A stretch of 22,032 bases of DNA from positions 1 to 22,032 of the IMG/VR virus record IMGVR_UViG_3300002835_007209; one strand, 5' to 3'. Position numbers and translations under genes: made by a program. A model generated the notes under the pieces. It made no database searches and was not told where the DNA came from. It saw only the letters and a program-made list of their open reading frames with translations. The DNA comes from a virus. This document shows, piece after piece, positions 7,431 to 13,547 of this stretch. Each line of letters opens with the position of its first letter. The first letter of the stretch is position 1.

Positions 7431-7713
7431 GCCGTACAAGGATAAGTCTTGGCTGTACGAGCACTATGTCAAGAAGAGAATGAATTTAACTGATGTTGTT
7501 AAGTTACTAAAACAAACTTACAACATTGAAATAACACCACAAGGTTTGTATAACTGGTGTAAGAAATATGATTTATTAAAATTTAGAGGTAAGGGAAGAA
7601 ACCTTGCTGTAACTTCTAAGAAACCAAAGTCTCCTATGCAACAAGCGGCTGAGCGTAGGAAGCGTGAATTGAGAAAACAACGAGATATGAAAAAGAAAGG
7701 TATGGGTAGATAA
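7420..7713 (+). CDS. Helix-turn-helix DNA-binding protein, 97 residues
   Basis: The protein begins MALEPYKDKSWLYEHYVKKR and contains an HTH-like unit, 'MNLTDVVKLLKQTYNIEITPQGLYNWCKKYDL', in which the second part ('TPQGLYNWCKKY') looks like the recognition helix. The C-terminal 40 residues are highly basic (many K and R), which would add non-specific DNA contact. The start at 7420 gives an 11-base overlap with the resolvase gene; a longer reading with ATG at 7387 would lie further inside the resolvase and adds residues without HTH character. An SD is weak here, so translation is probably coupled. The stop shares a base with the next ATG. The target is unknown; regulator, resolvase accessory protein or homing-type relic are all possible. 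Confidence 0.65.
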   Translation: MALEPYKDKSWLYEHYVKKRMNLTDVVKLLKQTYNIEITPQGLYNWCKKYDLLKFRGKGRNLAVTSKKPKSPMQQAAERRKRELRKQRDMKKKGMGR

Positions 7714-8468
7714 TGCAAAGAAGTATTACGGCAGGAGATTTAGGTTTATTTGCTGAGTTGAATATTGTATATAATCAAGCTCGGGTAATTGAGGCGAATC
7801 AGAATAAGACTAAGTATAAGTGTTTGGGCTCGGGTCATTGTTGCACTATTGGATTAACAATTCCAATGGCAGAATGTGCGAACATTGCTTTCAATTTAAC
7901 TCAACAATTTTATTTGTACTTAGAAGATAAAGGTCAGGAGCATGCGGATGAATGGCTTAAGTCTGTTATTGATTCCTTAAAAGATGCAATGCATGATAAA
8001 GATCTTAAATTCGGGGGTGAAACAACTCGTAAGTGTGCTTTCTATAAAGGCGGTTGTACTATTTATGGCTTTAGACCGCTAGTTTGCAGAAGCTACGGAG
8101 CATTCGTTGGAGTTGATGATGTATGCCCTCGGGAGAGAAATATTTACGGTAATGTTGATTTCTTTACTGGTACGCCAGTTGAAGGAATGGTTCGGCACTA
8201 TCAGGAGATATTGGAAAAGTATTCAAAAGATAAAGGCGAGAATTATGATGTTGTTGTGTATATGCCTTTGGGTGTTCTCAGCTTCCTTCTGACAACAGAG
8301 GATCTTCAGGAGTTAGCAGATACTACCGATGCAAGCATTTGGCGAGCAGTTGAAGGTTGGTATAATTACAGAGTTGAGTATACAAAAGTTCACGGACTAC
8401 CATTGCCTAAATTAAGATCAGCTGCTGAAAGTGCAGGAAAGAAAATTGCTTTTTCTGTAGATGAGTAA
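7713..8468 (+). CDS. YkgJ-like cysteine cluster protein
   Basis: A 251-residue protein with the cysteine pattern of the YkgJ/UPF0153 family, thought to bind zinc or an iron-sulfur cluster. The core is 'CLGSGHCC' (C37, C43, C44), then 'RKCAFYKGGCTIYGFRPLVCRSYG' split around C108, C115 and C125 with the invariant 'RP..CR' (R121, P122). This is the order CxxxxxCC ... C ... C ... RPxxC that marks the family. The N-terminal 30 and C-terminal 100 residues are outside the core and unassigned. The biochemical role of the family is poorly known, and its place in a phage replication operon is unusual. It shares single-base and eight-base overlaps with its neighbours, so it belongs to the same transcript. 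Confidence 0.8.
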   Translation: MQRSITAGDLGLFAELNIVYNQARVIEANQNKTKYKCLGSGHCCTIGLTIPMAECANIAFNLTQQFYLYLEDKGQEHADEWLKSVIDSLKDAMHDKDLKFGGETTRKCAFYKGGCTIYGFRPLVCRSYGAFVGVDDVCPRERNIYGNVDFFTGTPVEGMVRHYQEILEKYSKDKGENYDVVVYMPLGVLSFLLTTEDLQELADTTDASIWRAVEGWYNYRVEYTKVHGLPLPKLRSAAESAGKKIAFSVDE

Positions 8469-9519
8469 AGTAGAGTGGAATGATGCAGGCTCCCATGTGG
8501 CGGGCACTGGGTATGCTGATGCTGCCTATCCTATATATGAAGCGTTATTCAAAAATGGATTGGTTTCCAAGACATATGTTGAGCATCTTGCTCCAGAGAT
8601 TCCTGGCGTTGGGTATTCATTAAGGAATACTAAATTTACTAATCCCGTTGTGATTAACAATACACTCCCTGAATATTATGTTATTGGTTCTGAGTATTCA
8701 ATTGGCTTTACATATTGGGAAACCAATCGTATAAGCGATGACAGCGTTGATGGAATGAACAAGATGGATGAGATTTGGACTACATCTGAATTTATGAAAA
8801 ATGTATTTATAAACTCTGGTGTGACCAAGCCAGTGTATGCCTTTAATTTGGGTGTTAATCCAGATCTTTACTACCCTCATAAAAGGAAGCCTCATAAGCC
8901 GTTTACATTCTTAAGCATGGGGTCTCCTTCAACGAGGAAGAATTCTCAAATGTCTGTTGATGCGTTCATGCATCTTTTTGGTCGTGATGAAAATTATAAA
9001 CTAATTTACAAATCTAACGGGGCTCCAGACGCTCGCTTTCATAAAGGTACGAGCAATCAGTCATCTATTCACGGGCATCCTCGTATTGAAGTTATAGATT
9101 GGAAATTAAGTGAAAGCCTTCTTTCTGCGCTATACGATGAATCAGACTGCTTACTATACCCAACAAGTGGCGAAGGATGGGGGCTGATACCATTTCAGGC
9201 AATAGCAAAAGGTATTCCAACGATCTGCACTAACGCTACTGCCTGCGAGGAGTATGCAGAAATGTCTGTACCTTTAGATTACAAATGGTCTAGCAAGAAC
9301 ATGGATGGTGTATATAAAGATACTGGGGAGTGGGCAGAGCCAAGTTTTGATGATTTGTGTGATAAAATGTTATATGTAGTTAAAAACTATGATGCTGTCT
9401 CAAATAAGACATTAGAAGGTGCTAAGTACATAAATGAGAATATGACTTGGGACAAAGTAACAAAGGACTATGTAGATAGATTATGTCAAATATTGAACAT
9501 GTTAAACAAAAAAGTTTAG
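8461..9519 (+). CDS. GT4-family (GT-B fold) glycosyltransferase, second copy
   Basis: A 352-residue GT-B glycosyltransferase. The N-terminal domain has 'GSHVAGTGYADAAYPIYEAL', a glycine-rich acceptor-domain opening, then 'TYWETNRI' and 'DEIWTTSEFMKN', and 'NLGVNPDLYYP' near the linker. The donor domain has 'FLSMGSPSTRKN' and 'YPTSGEGWGLIPFQAIAKG' with E238 and Q246; as in the first GT4, glutamine replaces the second glutamate of the usual EX7E. Shared phrases ('DEIW', 'GEGxGLIPxQA', 'ATG'/'AKG', 'WDK/WQK') suggest the two GT4 genes may be distant paralogues. It overlaps the YkgJ-like gene by eight bases and its own 3' end overlaps the terminase small-subunit candidate by 37 bases. Sugar and acceptor are unknown. 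Confidence 0.85.
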   Translation: MSKVEWNDAGSHVAGTGYADAAYPIYEALFKNGLVSKTYVEHLAPEIPGVGYSLRNTKFTNPVVINNTLPEYYVIGSEYSIGFTYWETNRISDDSVDGMNKMDEIWTTSEFMKNVFINSGVTKPVYAFNLGVNPDLYYPHKRKPHKPFTFLSMGSPSTRKNSQMSVDAFMHLFGRDENYKLIYKSNGAPDARFHKGTSNQSSIHGHPRIEVIDWKLSESLLSALYDESDCLLYPTSGEGWGLIPFQAIAKGIPTICTNATACEEYAEMSVPLDYKWSSKNMDGVYKDTGEWAEPSFDDLCDKMLYVVKNYDAVSNKTLEGAKYINENMTWDKVTKDYVDRLCQILNMLNKKV

Positions 9520-10088
9520 TAGAGAAAATTAGAGATGTTGAACAAGTTGGTCTTTTGCATGTAAAAGGTTATTCAATGAGGGAAATATCTTCACTCATGA
9601 CATTGCCGATTAATGATGTTAAAGAGTACATTGATGAATATAAGTTAATATTAAATCAAACTATTGAGGAAGACCCGTTTTTTCTTGAAAAAGTACAATT
9701 TAATACAATTAAAGCTCTTACTGAATTTGATGAATTAAGTAAGGAAGCTTGGGAAACAATTAATATAGCAACAGATAACGGCATGGTTGCTGCCAGAATT
9801 CAGGCAATCAAGCTGGCTGGGGATCTTGCTACTAAGAAAGCTCAACTCCATAAGCTTATGGGTGGGAATCAAACAGATGGTGAATATATTGCCAGAATGC
9901 AGAAGGCTGAGAATGTTAATCAAATTTTATCAAAAATATTAAGAGATGTTATCTCAAAGCATCCATCTATTGCCGAGGAAGTTCGCAAGGAGCTTGAAAT
10001 TGCTTTTGAGATTATGACAGGAAAACACACTGACATTGTAACCAACACTGCATTCACGGTAGAAGAAGATGAAGAACAGGGCTCATAA
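9483..10088 (+). CDS. terS: Probable terminase small subunit
   Basis: A 201-residue protein placed directly before the large terminase gene. The N-terminal 20-55 region, 'VEQVGLLHVKGYSMREISSL' followed by 'INDVKEYIDEYK', reads as a helix-turn-helix, as expected for the DNA-recognition domain of small terminases. The middle ('FNTIKALTEFDELSKEAWET', 'RIQAIKLAGDLATKKAQL') is long and helical and could form the oligomerisation region, and the end is acidic. Small terminases are too divergent for a firm call by motif, so position is the main argument. The start at 9483 overlaps the glycosyltransferase by 37 bases; the next in-frame ATG (about 9576) would cut into the HTH. Its stop lies inside the first 36-bp repeat at 10083. 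Confidence 0.6.
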   Translation: MSNIEHVKQKSLVEKIRDVEQVGLLHVKGYSMREISSLMTLPINDVKEYIDEYKLILNQTIEEDPFFLEKVQFNTIKALTEFDELSKEAWETINIATDNGMVAARIQAIKLAGDLATKKAQLHKLMGGNQTDGEYIARMQKAENVNQILSKILRDVISKHPSIAEEVRKELEIAFEIMTGKHTDIVTNTAFTVEEDEEQGS

Positions 10089-10190
10089 TTTGAGATCTTT
10101 TGAAAACGCCTATAGAGATCATAATTTGAGATCTTTTAAAAAAGCCTATAGGGCTCATAATTTGAGATCTTTTCAAAACGCCTATAGGGT
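10083..10190 (+). repeat. Three tandem 36-bp repeats between terS and terL
   Basis: Three head-to-tail copies of a 36-bp unit start at 10083, 10119 and 10155. Each begins TCATAATTTGAGATCTTTT, then one variable base (G, A, C) in a TTTTnAAAA palindrome, then ACGCCTATAG with small changes (AGCCTATAG in copy 2, and the last three bases vary). Inside each unit lie several dyads: CTCA-taatt-TGAG in copies 1 and 3 (ATCA in copy 2), AGATCT, TTTTnAAAA, and CCTATAG(G). Each unit also contains TTTGAG and TATAGA/G 16 bases apart, a weak -35/-10 pair. The first copy overlaps the terS stop. Possible roles are a packaging (pac/cos) recognition site for TerS, an operator array, or tandem promoters for terL. 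Confidence 0.9.
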
Positions 10191-10201
10191 AGTATAGAAA
10201 C
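10190..10201 (+). promoter_or_regulatory. Probable terL promoter -10 box for a leaderless transcript
   Basis: TAGTAT at 10190-10195 fits the TANNNT -10 pattern and ends exactly six bases before the terL ATG, so the expected transcription start is the A of the ATG. There is no SD-like sequence at usable distance, whereas almost all other genes here have one. The same TATAGAAAC 9-mer (10193-10201) recurs at 12153-12161 before the gene at 12170. The element lies at the end of the third 36-bp repeat. Transcript mapping would be needed to confirm it. Confidence 0.5.
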
Positions 10202-11935
10202 ATGTCTGATTTCTTAGGTATCAATCTTGAATTTAATGATTTTGATAGATTATTGCGCCAAGATGAATTTATGGAAGAACCTGTTTCTATTGAAACTTTT
10301 GTTCAAGATAAACACTATCTCGGTCTCCCCCCTCTATCTGAGATTCAGTTGGAGATTGTAAAGCATAGCACACAGATATTCAAAGAACACACTTTAATAA
10401 AATTATATGGCGAAGAAAAGGGAAAAGAGATTTACAAGAAATACACAGACAATGAAGTGATTTGTATGCTCGGCAAAGGATCTGGAAAAGACCATTGTGC
10501 CAGAATATCTATGGCGTATACCGTATATCTATTACATTGCTTAAGAGATCCTCTTGGCTATTATGGTAAAGCTCACGGTGTTTATATTGACCTTCTAAAC
10601 CTTGCTGTAAACGCTCAGCAAGCTCAGAGAGTGTTCTTTGAACCATTAAAGAACTTATTGCTATCATCTCCTTATTTTAATAATGTGGGGTTTGAACCTA
10701 GAGTATCAGAAATATTTTTCTTTTCCAGACCTGTAAGATTATTCTCTGGTCACTCTGAATCTGAAGGTTGGGAAGGTTATGAAGTAATGACAGTTATTCT
10801 TGATGAGATATCTGCATTTAAAACAGATAGCGAATTGAAAGGTGAAGTGAGATCAAAGGGATCAGCATCTGCAATTTATAACATGAGTAAGCTATCCGTA
10901 ATGTCACGGTTTCCAGAAATTGGTAAGGTTATTCTATTGTCATTCCCACGCTATAAAGGTGACTTTATTCAGCAGAGATATTTCAGCTCTAGAGAAAAGA
11001 ATGAACCTAAAACTTGGTCAATTAAAGCAGCAACATGGGAAGTTAATCCAACAATTAAAAGAGAGCAATTAGAATCTGAGTATATTAGGAATCCAATTGA
11101 AGCAGCATCTCGTTTTGAATGTGAACCTCCAACAATGGAAGATGCTTACTTTAGAGATGAAGAATTAGTAAGAAAAGCTTTTATATATTCAGATGACCCT
11201 ATGGATGAAGAAGGTAGATATAAGCCGTGGTTTAATAATACTGATGGTCATCAAAGATTTATTCATATAGACTTAGGTTTTAAAAGAGATAGAACAGCAT
11301 TATGTATGACGCATTGTTCTGGATTTAAAGAAATAGTTACATCAATGGGTGTTGAAAGGCTGCCAGTTATTAATGTTGATTTAATACATTCCTGGAAGGC
11401 TGAACCTGGTAAAGAAATTAACTTTGCTTCTGTGAGACAGCTTATTGTTGATCTCTGTAGAAGGTTTGATGTTGCTAAAGTTACTTTTGATAGATGGCAA
11501 TCTATTGAAATGATTCAAAGCTTGAAAGCTCAAGGTATTAATGCAGACTTTCACAGCGTTAAGAAAACTGATTATGATACATTGATGACATCTATTTATG
11601 ACACAAGGCTTCGTGGGTATTGGAATCATGTTCTTGTTGAAGAAGAATTGTTGAAGTTAAGATTATTTAGTAACAATAAAATAGATCACCCTAATTCTGG
11701 ATCTAAAGACTTAGCTGATGCTCTTGCTGGGTCGGTATTTAATTCTGTGCAAAATATGGGTGTTGAACAAGAAGTTGAAATAGAAATACTAGGTATTGAT
11801 GCCCCAGATGGTGAAGATTTTGAGGATTATGGTACAGTGACAGTATATAATCGTGATATGAATGCATATGTGCCAGGTTTTAATAAAACACAAATTCCAG
11901 TAGAGGAGGTGGGTGTATGGATGGAGAACATTTAA
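10202..11935 (+). CDS. terL: Terminase large subunit
   Basis: A 577-residue DNA-packaging motor with both terminase domains. The ATPase part has Walker A 'GKGSGKD' (91-97) and Walker B 'MTVILDE' (196-202, with catalytic E202); a C-terminal RNase H-like nuclease part has 'HIDLGFKRDRTAL' (D357), 'VTFDRW' (D430) and 'SKDLADALAG' (D503, D506) as the metal-binding acids. It would cut concatemeric DNA and pump it into the prohead together with TerS and the portal. Length and motif order fit the family. The ATG at 10202 lacks an SD and follows a -10 box by six bases, suggesting a leaderless message. Unusually, no portal or capsid gene follows; the next genes are small and then a terminator. The start of the next gene lies inside its 3' end. 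Confidence 0.95.
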   Translation: MSDFLGINLEFNDFDRLLRQDEFMEEPVSIETFVQDKHYLGLPPLSEIQLEIVKHSTQIFKEHTLIKLYGEEKGKEIYKKYTDNEVICMLGKGSGKDHCARISMAYTVYLLHCLRDPLGYYGKAHGVYIDLLNLAVNAQQAQRVFFEPLKNLLLSSPYFNNVGFEPRVSEIFFFSRPVRLFSGHSESEGWEGYEVMTVILDEISAFKTDSELKGEVRSKGSASAIYNMSKLSVMSRFPEIGKVILLSFPRYKGDFIQQRYFSSREKNEPKTWSIKAATWEVNPTIKREQLESEYIRNPIEAASRFECEPPTMEDAYFRDEELVRKAFIYSDDPMDEEGRYKPWFNNTDGHQRFIHIDLGFKRDRTALCMTHCSGFKEIVTSMGVERLPVINVDLIHSWKAEPGKEINFASVRQLIVDLCRRFDVAKVTFDRWQSIEMIQSLKAQGINADFHSVKKTDYDTLMTSIYDTRLRGYWNHVLVEEELLKLRLFSNNKIDHPNSGSKDLADALAGSVFNSVQNMGVEQEVEIEILGIDAPDGEDFEDYGTVTVYNRDMNAYVPGFNKTQIPVEEVGVWMENI

Positions 11936-12069
11936 TGGATAAGGATACGGTAGATATACAGTTAGTTCTTAAAATTATGAGTGATAAAGTGTCTGAATTG
12001 ACATTGCAAAATGCTGTTTTAATTGCGCAATTAGATTCAATCAGAAGATCCTCTCTGAAAAATATTTAA
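11917..12069 (+). CDS. Small coiled-coil protein, 50 residues
   Basis: A short gene overlapping the end of terL in another frame, with a very strong SD (GAGGAGGT at 11903-11910) six bases before its ATG. The product starts MDGEHLMDKDTVDIQLVLKI and continues with a heptad-like stretch 'VSELTLQNAVLIAQLDSIRR', so a short coiled coil is likely. A second in-frame ATG at 11935 has no comparable SD. Small proteins of this shape are common after terminase genes, but the function is not known. The good SD makes it a convincing gene despite its size. Confidence 0.7.
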   Translation: MDGEHLMDKDTVDIQLVLKIMSDKVSELTLQNAVLIAQLDSIRRSSLKNI

Positions 12070-12128
12070 TAAAATATTTATAGACGAAGGTTGTTTCTAG
12101 TAAAGTTACTGATAAGTTGTATGTCAAG

Positions 12129-12161
12129 CCGATAGGCGTTATTCAAAACCAATATAGAAAC
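12129..12161 (+). promoter_or_regulatory. Inverted partial copy of the 36-bp repeat and TATAGAAAC box
   Basis: On the minus strand, 12132-12148 reads TTTTGAATAACGCCTAT, which matches TTTTGAAAACGCCTAT of the first 36-bp repeat near terL with one extra T. Directly downstream on the plus strand is TATAGAAAC (12153-12161), identical to the nine bases before the terL ATG. This suggests the same protein or sigma factor acts at both sites. No experiment is implied; the match is by eye. Confidence 0.45.
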
Positions 12162-12169
12162 GAGAGAAA

Positions 12170-12514
12170 ATGCAAATTAAAGAAGCAAGTTCATTCCCAG
12201 TAATCTCAAGAAGTGGTCGTACATCTGCTGAATTGCAAATGATTATTGATACCTTGAACCTATCTAGTCAAAGTGGAAAGCCTTATTCAATTGAGGGAGT
12301 TCAAGCTGGTAAGAAATACAATTCAATGCAACAGAGAATTCGTGCCCAAGCTCGTAAGATTAATGTAAGCGTTGAGATTCATTACAATAAAGAAACTGAA
12401 ACTCTCTATTTTAGAGTGCCAGTATCGTCAGGAATAGAGACCTCTTTGGTCCCCGATAAGGTTGTAAAATCAAAAGATATTAAGAGTGTCAAGACTTTTG
12501 TAAAAAATAAGTAA
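12170..12514 (+). CDS. Basic hypothetical protein, 114 residues
   Basis: A small basic protein reading 'ISRSGRTSAELQMIIDTLNLSSQSGKPYSIEGVQ' in its first half and 'NSMQQRIRAQARKINVSVEIHY' then 'TLYFRV' in its second. The helix-rich front and 'RIRAQARKINVSVEIHY' suggest a small alpha/beta, possibly DNA-binding, protein; no named domain was recognised. The ATG follows a TATAGAAAC box (12153-12161), also found in front of terL, and only a weak GAGAG lies between box and ATG, so the leader is very short. The 100 bases before it hold no other gene. A strong terminator follows ten bases after the stop, so this is the last gene of the terL transcript, or a monocistronic unit. Confidence 0.6.
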   Translation: MQIKEASSFPVISRSGRTSAELQMIIDTLNLSSQSGKPYSIEGVQAGKKYNSMQQRIRAQARKINVSVEIHYNKETETLYFRVPVSSGIETSLVPDKVVKSKDIKSVKTFVKNK

Positions 12515-12523
12515 TATTAAAAT

Positions 12524-12560
12524 AAAAAAAGGGCTGGGAGCGATCTCAGCCCTTTTTTTT
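12524..12560 (+). terminator. Strong intrinsic, probably bidirectional terminator
   Basis: A-tract at 12524-12530, then a stem GGGCTGGGA / TCTCAGCCC with one G-T pair and a GCGA loop (12531-12552), then eight T at 12553-12560. The nine-base GC-rich stem with a U-run is the classical rho-independent form, and the A-run makes it work in both directions. It ends the transcript that includes the gene at 12170 and separates it from the promoter-like box that follows immediately. Confidence 0.9.
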
Positions 12561-12563
12561 ATG

Positions 12564-12575
12564 TATACTATAGGC
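12564..12575 (+). promoter_or_regulatory. Extended -10 promoter for a leaderless transcript
   Basis: TATACT at 12564-12569, preceded by TG, is a close match to the -10 consensus, directly after the terminator. It ends six bases before the ATG at 12576, the same arrangement as before terL, so the transcript probably starts at that ATG with no leader. There is no SD before 12576. The -35 region overlaps the terminator hairpin and has no clear match. Confidence 0.6.
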
Positions 12576-13394
12576 ATGGGACTTTTTGAAACACAATCAA
12601 TAGAAATTAATCAAGATCAATTGGCAAAATGGAATGTTCTTTTTGCTATTCCTTGCTACGATCAGCAAATATCAGAACCAACAATGATGAGTCTAATTAA
12701 GACTCTAATGTATTTTAGAGATCATAGCATGAAGTTTGCAGTAGCAACTATCACTGATTCATTGATCAATCGTGCTAGGAACAATATGTCGGCTAAATTT
12801 ATGGGTAATGAACAATTTACTCACATGATGTTTATTGATGCCGATATCTCCTGGGAACCTGAAGACATTATAAAATTGCTATGGCATGATAAAGAAGTAA
12901 TGACTGTTGCTTATCCTATTAAATCAATTGATTGGGAAAAAGTTGCTAAGAATGTAAAAGACGGAGTTGCTGTTGAAGAACTTGCGGCTAAGAGTGTTAG
13001 ATTTGTTGTTAACCCAGTTAAGGATCAAACTACTTTAAATGTTGAAAACGGGGCAATTGAAATATTTGATGCTGGCACTGGTTTTATGCTTATAAAAAGA
13101 GAAACATTTTTAAAGCTTATAGAAGCCCACCCTGAATTAAAGTATGATGATGATACTGGCTCTCTTGCTAAAAATGAAAAACCGTGGACATACGCATTTT
13201 TTAATTCTTATATTGATGCCCATAAAAATAGATTCTTATCTGAAGACTATGGCTTTTGTAGATATTGGCAGAATATTGGTGGAAAAGTTTGGGTAGATCC
13301 TGCTATTACTTTAGGTCATCTTGGTCGTATGAAATATACTGGAACAATGATGTCCTTTATTGAAGAGAATGCCAAGATCGTTGATAAATCGTAA
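12576..13394 (+). CDS. GT-A-type glycosyltransferase (phage family with DAD and SEDY motifs)
   Basis: A 272-residue protein like the GT-A-type transferases found in many aquatic phages. The N-terminus 'VLFAIPCYDQQISEPTMMSL' is the nucleotide-binding opening; 'MMFIDADISWEPEDIIKLL' supplies the DxD (D88, D90) that holds the metal and nucleotide-sugar; 'GTGFMLIKRETF' and 'LSEDYGFCRYWQNIGG' (E223, D224) form the later catalytic region. The C-terminal 'DPAITLGHLG' also fits the family. I chose ATG 12576 because a TATACT box ends six bases before it; the ATG at 12561 would lie upstream of that box. It follows a strong terminator, so it seems to be expressed independently of the upstream genes. This is the fourth glycosyltransferase of the window. 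Confidence 0.8.
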   Translation: MGLFETQSIEINQDQLAKWNVLFAIPCYDQQISEPTMMSLIKTLMYFRDHSMKFAVATITDSLINRARNNMSAKFMGNEQFTHMMFIDADISWEPEDIIKLLWHDKEVMTVAYPIKSIDWEKVAKNVKDGVAVEELAAKSVRFVVNPVKDQTTLNVENGAIEIFDAGTGFMLIKRETFLKLIEAHPELKYDDDTGSLAKNEKPWTYAFFNSYIDAHKNRFLSEDYGFCRYWQNIGGKVWVDPAITLGHLGRMKYTGTMMSFIEENAKIVDKS

Positions 13395-13445
13395 ATCGGT
13401 TGGAAATTTGGAATTATACTCTACCTTGTGTATTGAGAAAAAATA

Positions 13446-13451
13446 TATACT
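13446..13451 (+). promoter_or_regulatory. Possible -10 box for the right-hand block or an RNA gene
   Basis: TATACT in an AT-rich stretch, with CTTGTG about 15 bases upstream as a weak -35. The expected transcription start near 13458 would place the folded sequence at 13481-13547 in the first 25-90 bases of the transcript. A similar TATACT at 13415-13420 has no better -35. The evidence is a consensus match only. Confidence 0.4.
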
Positions 13452-13480
13452 AAATTTCGTAGAATAATAGTAAAAAAAGC

Positions 13481-13547
13481 GTGGAGTTCATAAACATTTT
13501 AATAATGTTTAGCCTTTGTTGAATCATTTGACGATCTATGAACTCAC
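13481..13547 (+). ncRNA. Possible structured RNA with three-way junction
   Basis: Two arms 13481-13492 and 13537-13547 pair as an outer stem: GAGTTCATA with TATGAACTC (nine perfect pairs) plus two more pairs past a bulged G. Inside, AACATT/AATGTT (13493-13498 with 13504-13509) makes a hairpin with a TTAAT loop, and TTGTTGA/TTGACGA (13516-13522 with 13528-13534) makes a second hairpin with three G-U pairs and a five-base loop. The flanks GCG(T) at 13479 and ACGC at 13553-13556 may extend the outer stem across a bulge. A T-run follows at 13569-13577. It could be a small RNA, a 5' leader element, or a chance fold in AT-rich DNA. Confidence 0.4.

Noticed and set aside
10083-10190. 36-bp repeats as a CRISPR array
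   Set aside because: The copies follow each other without spacers and no cas1/cas2 is present; the Cas4-like gene alone is not evidence for CRISPR.
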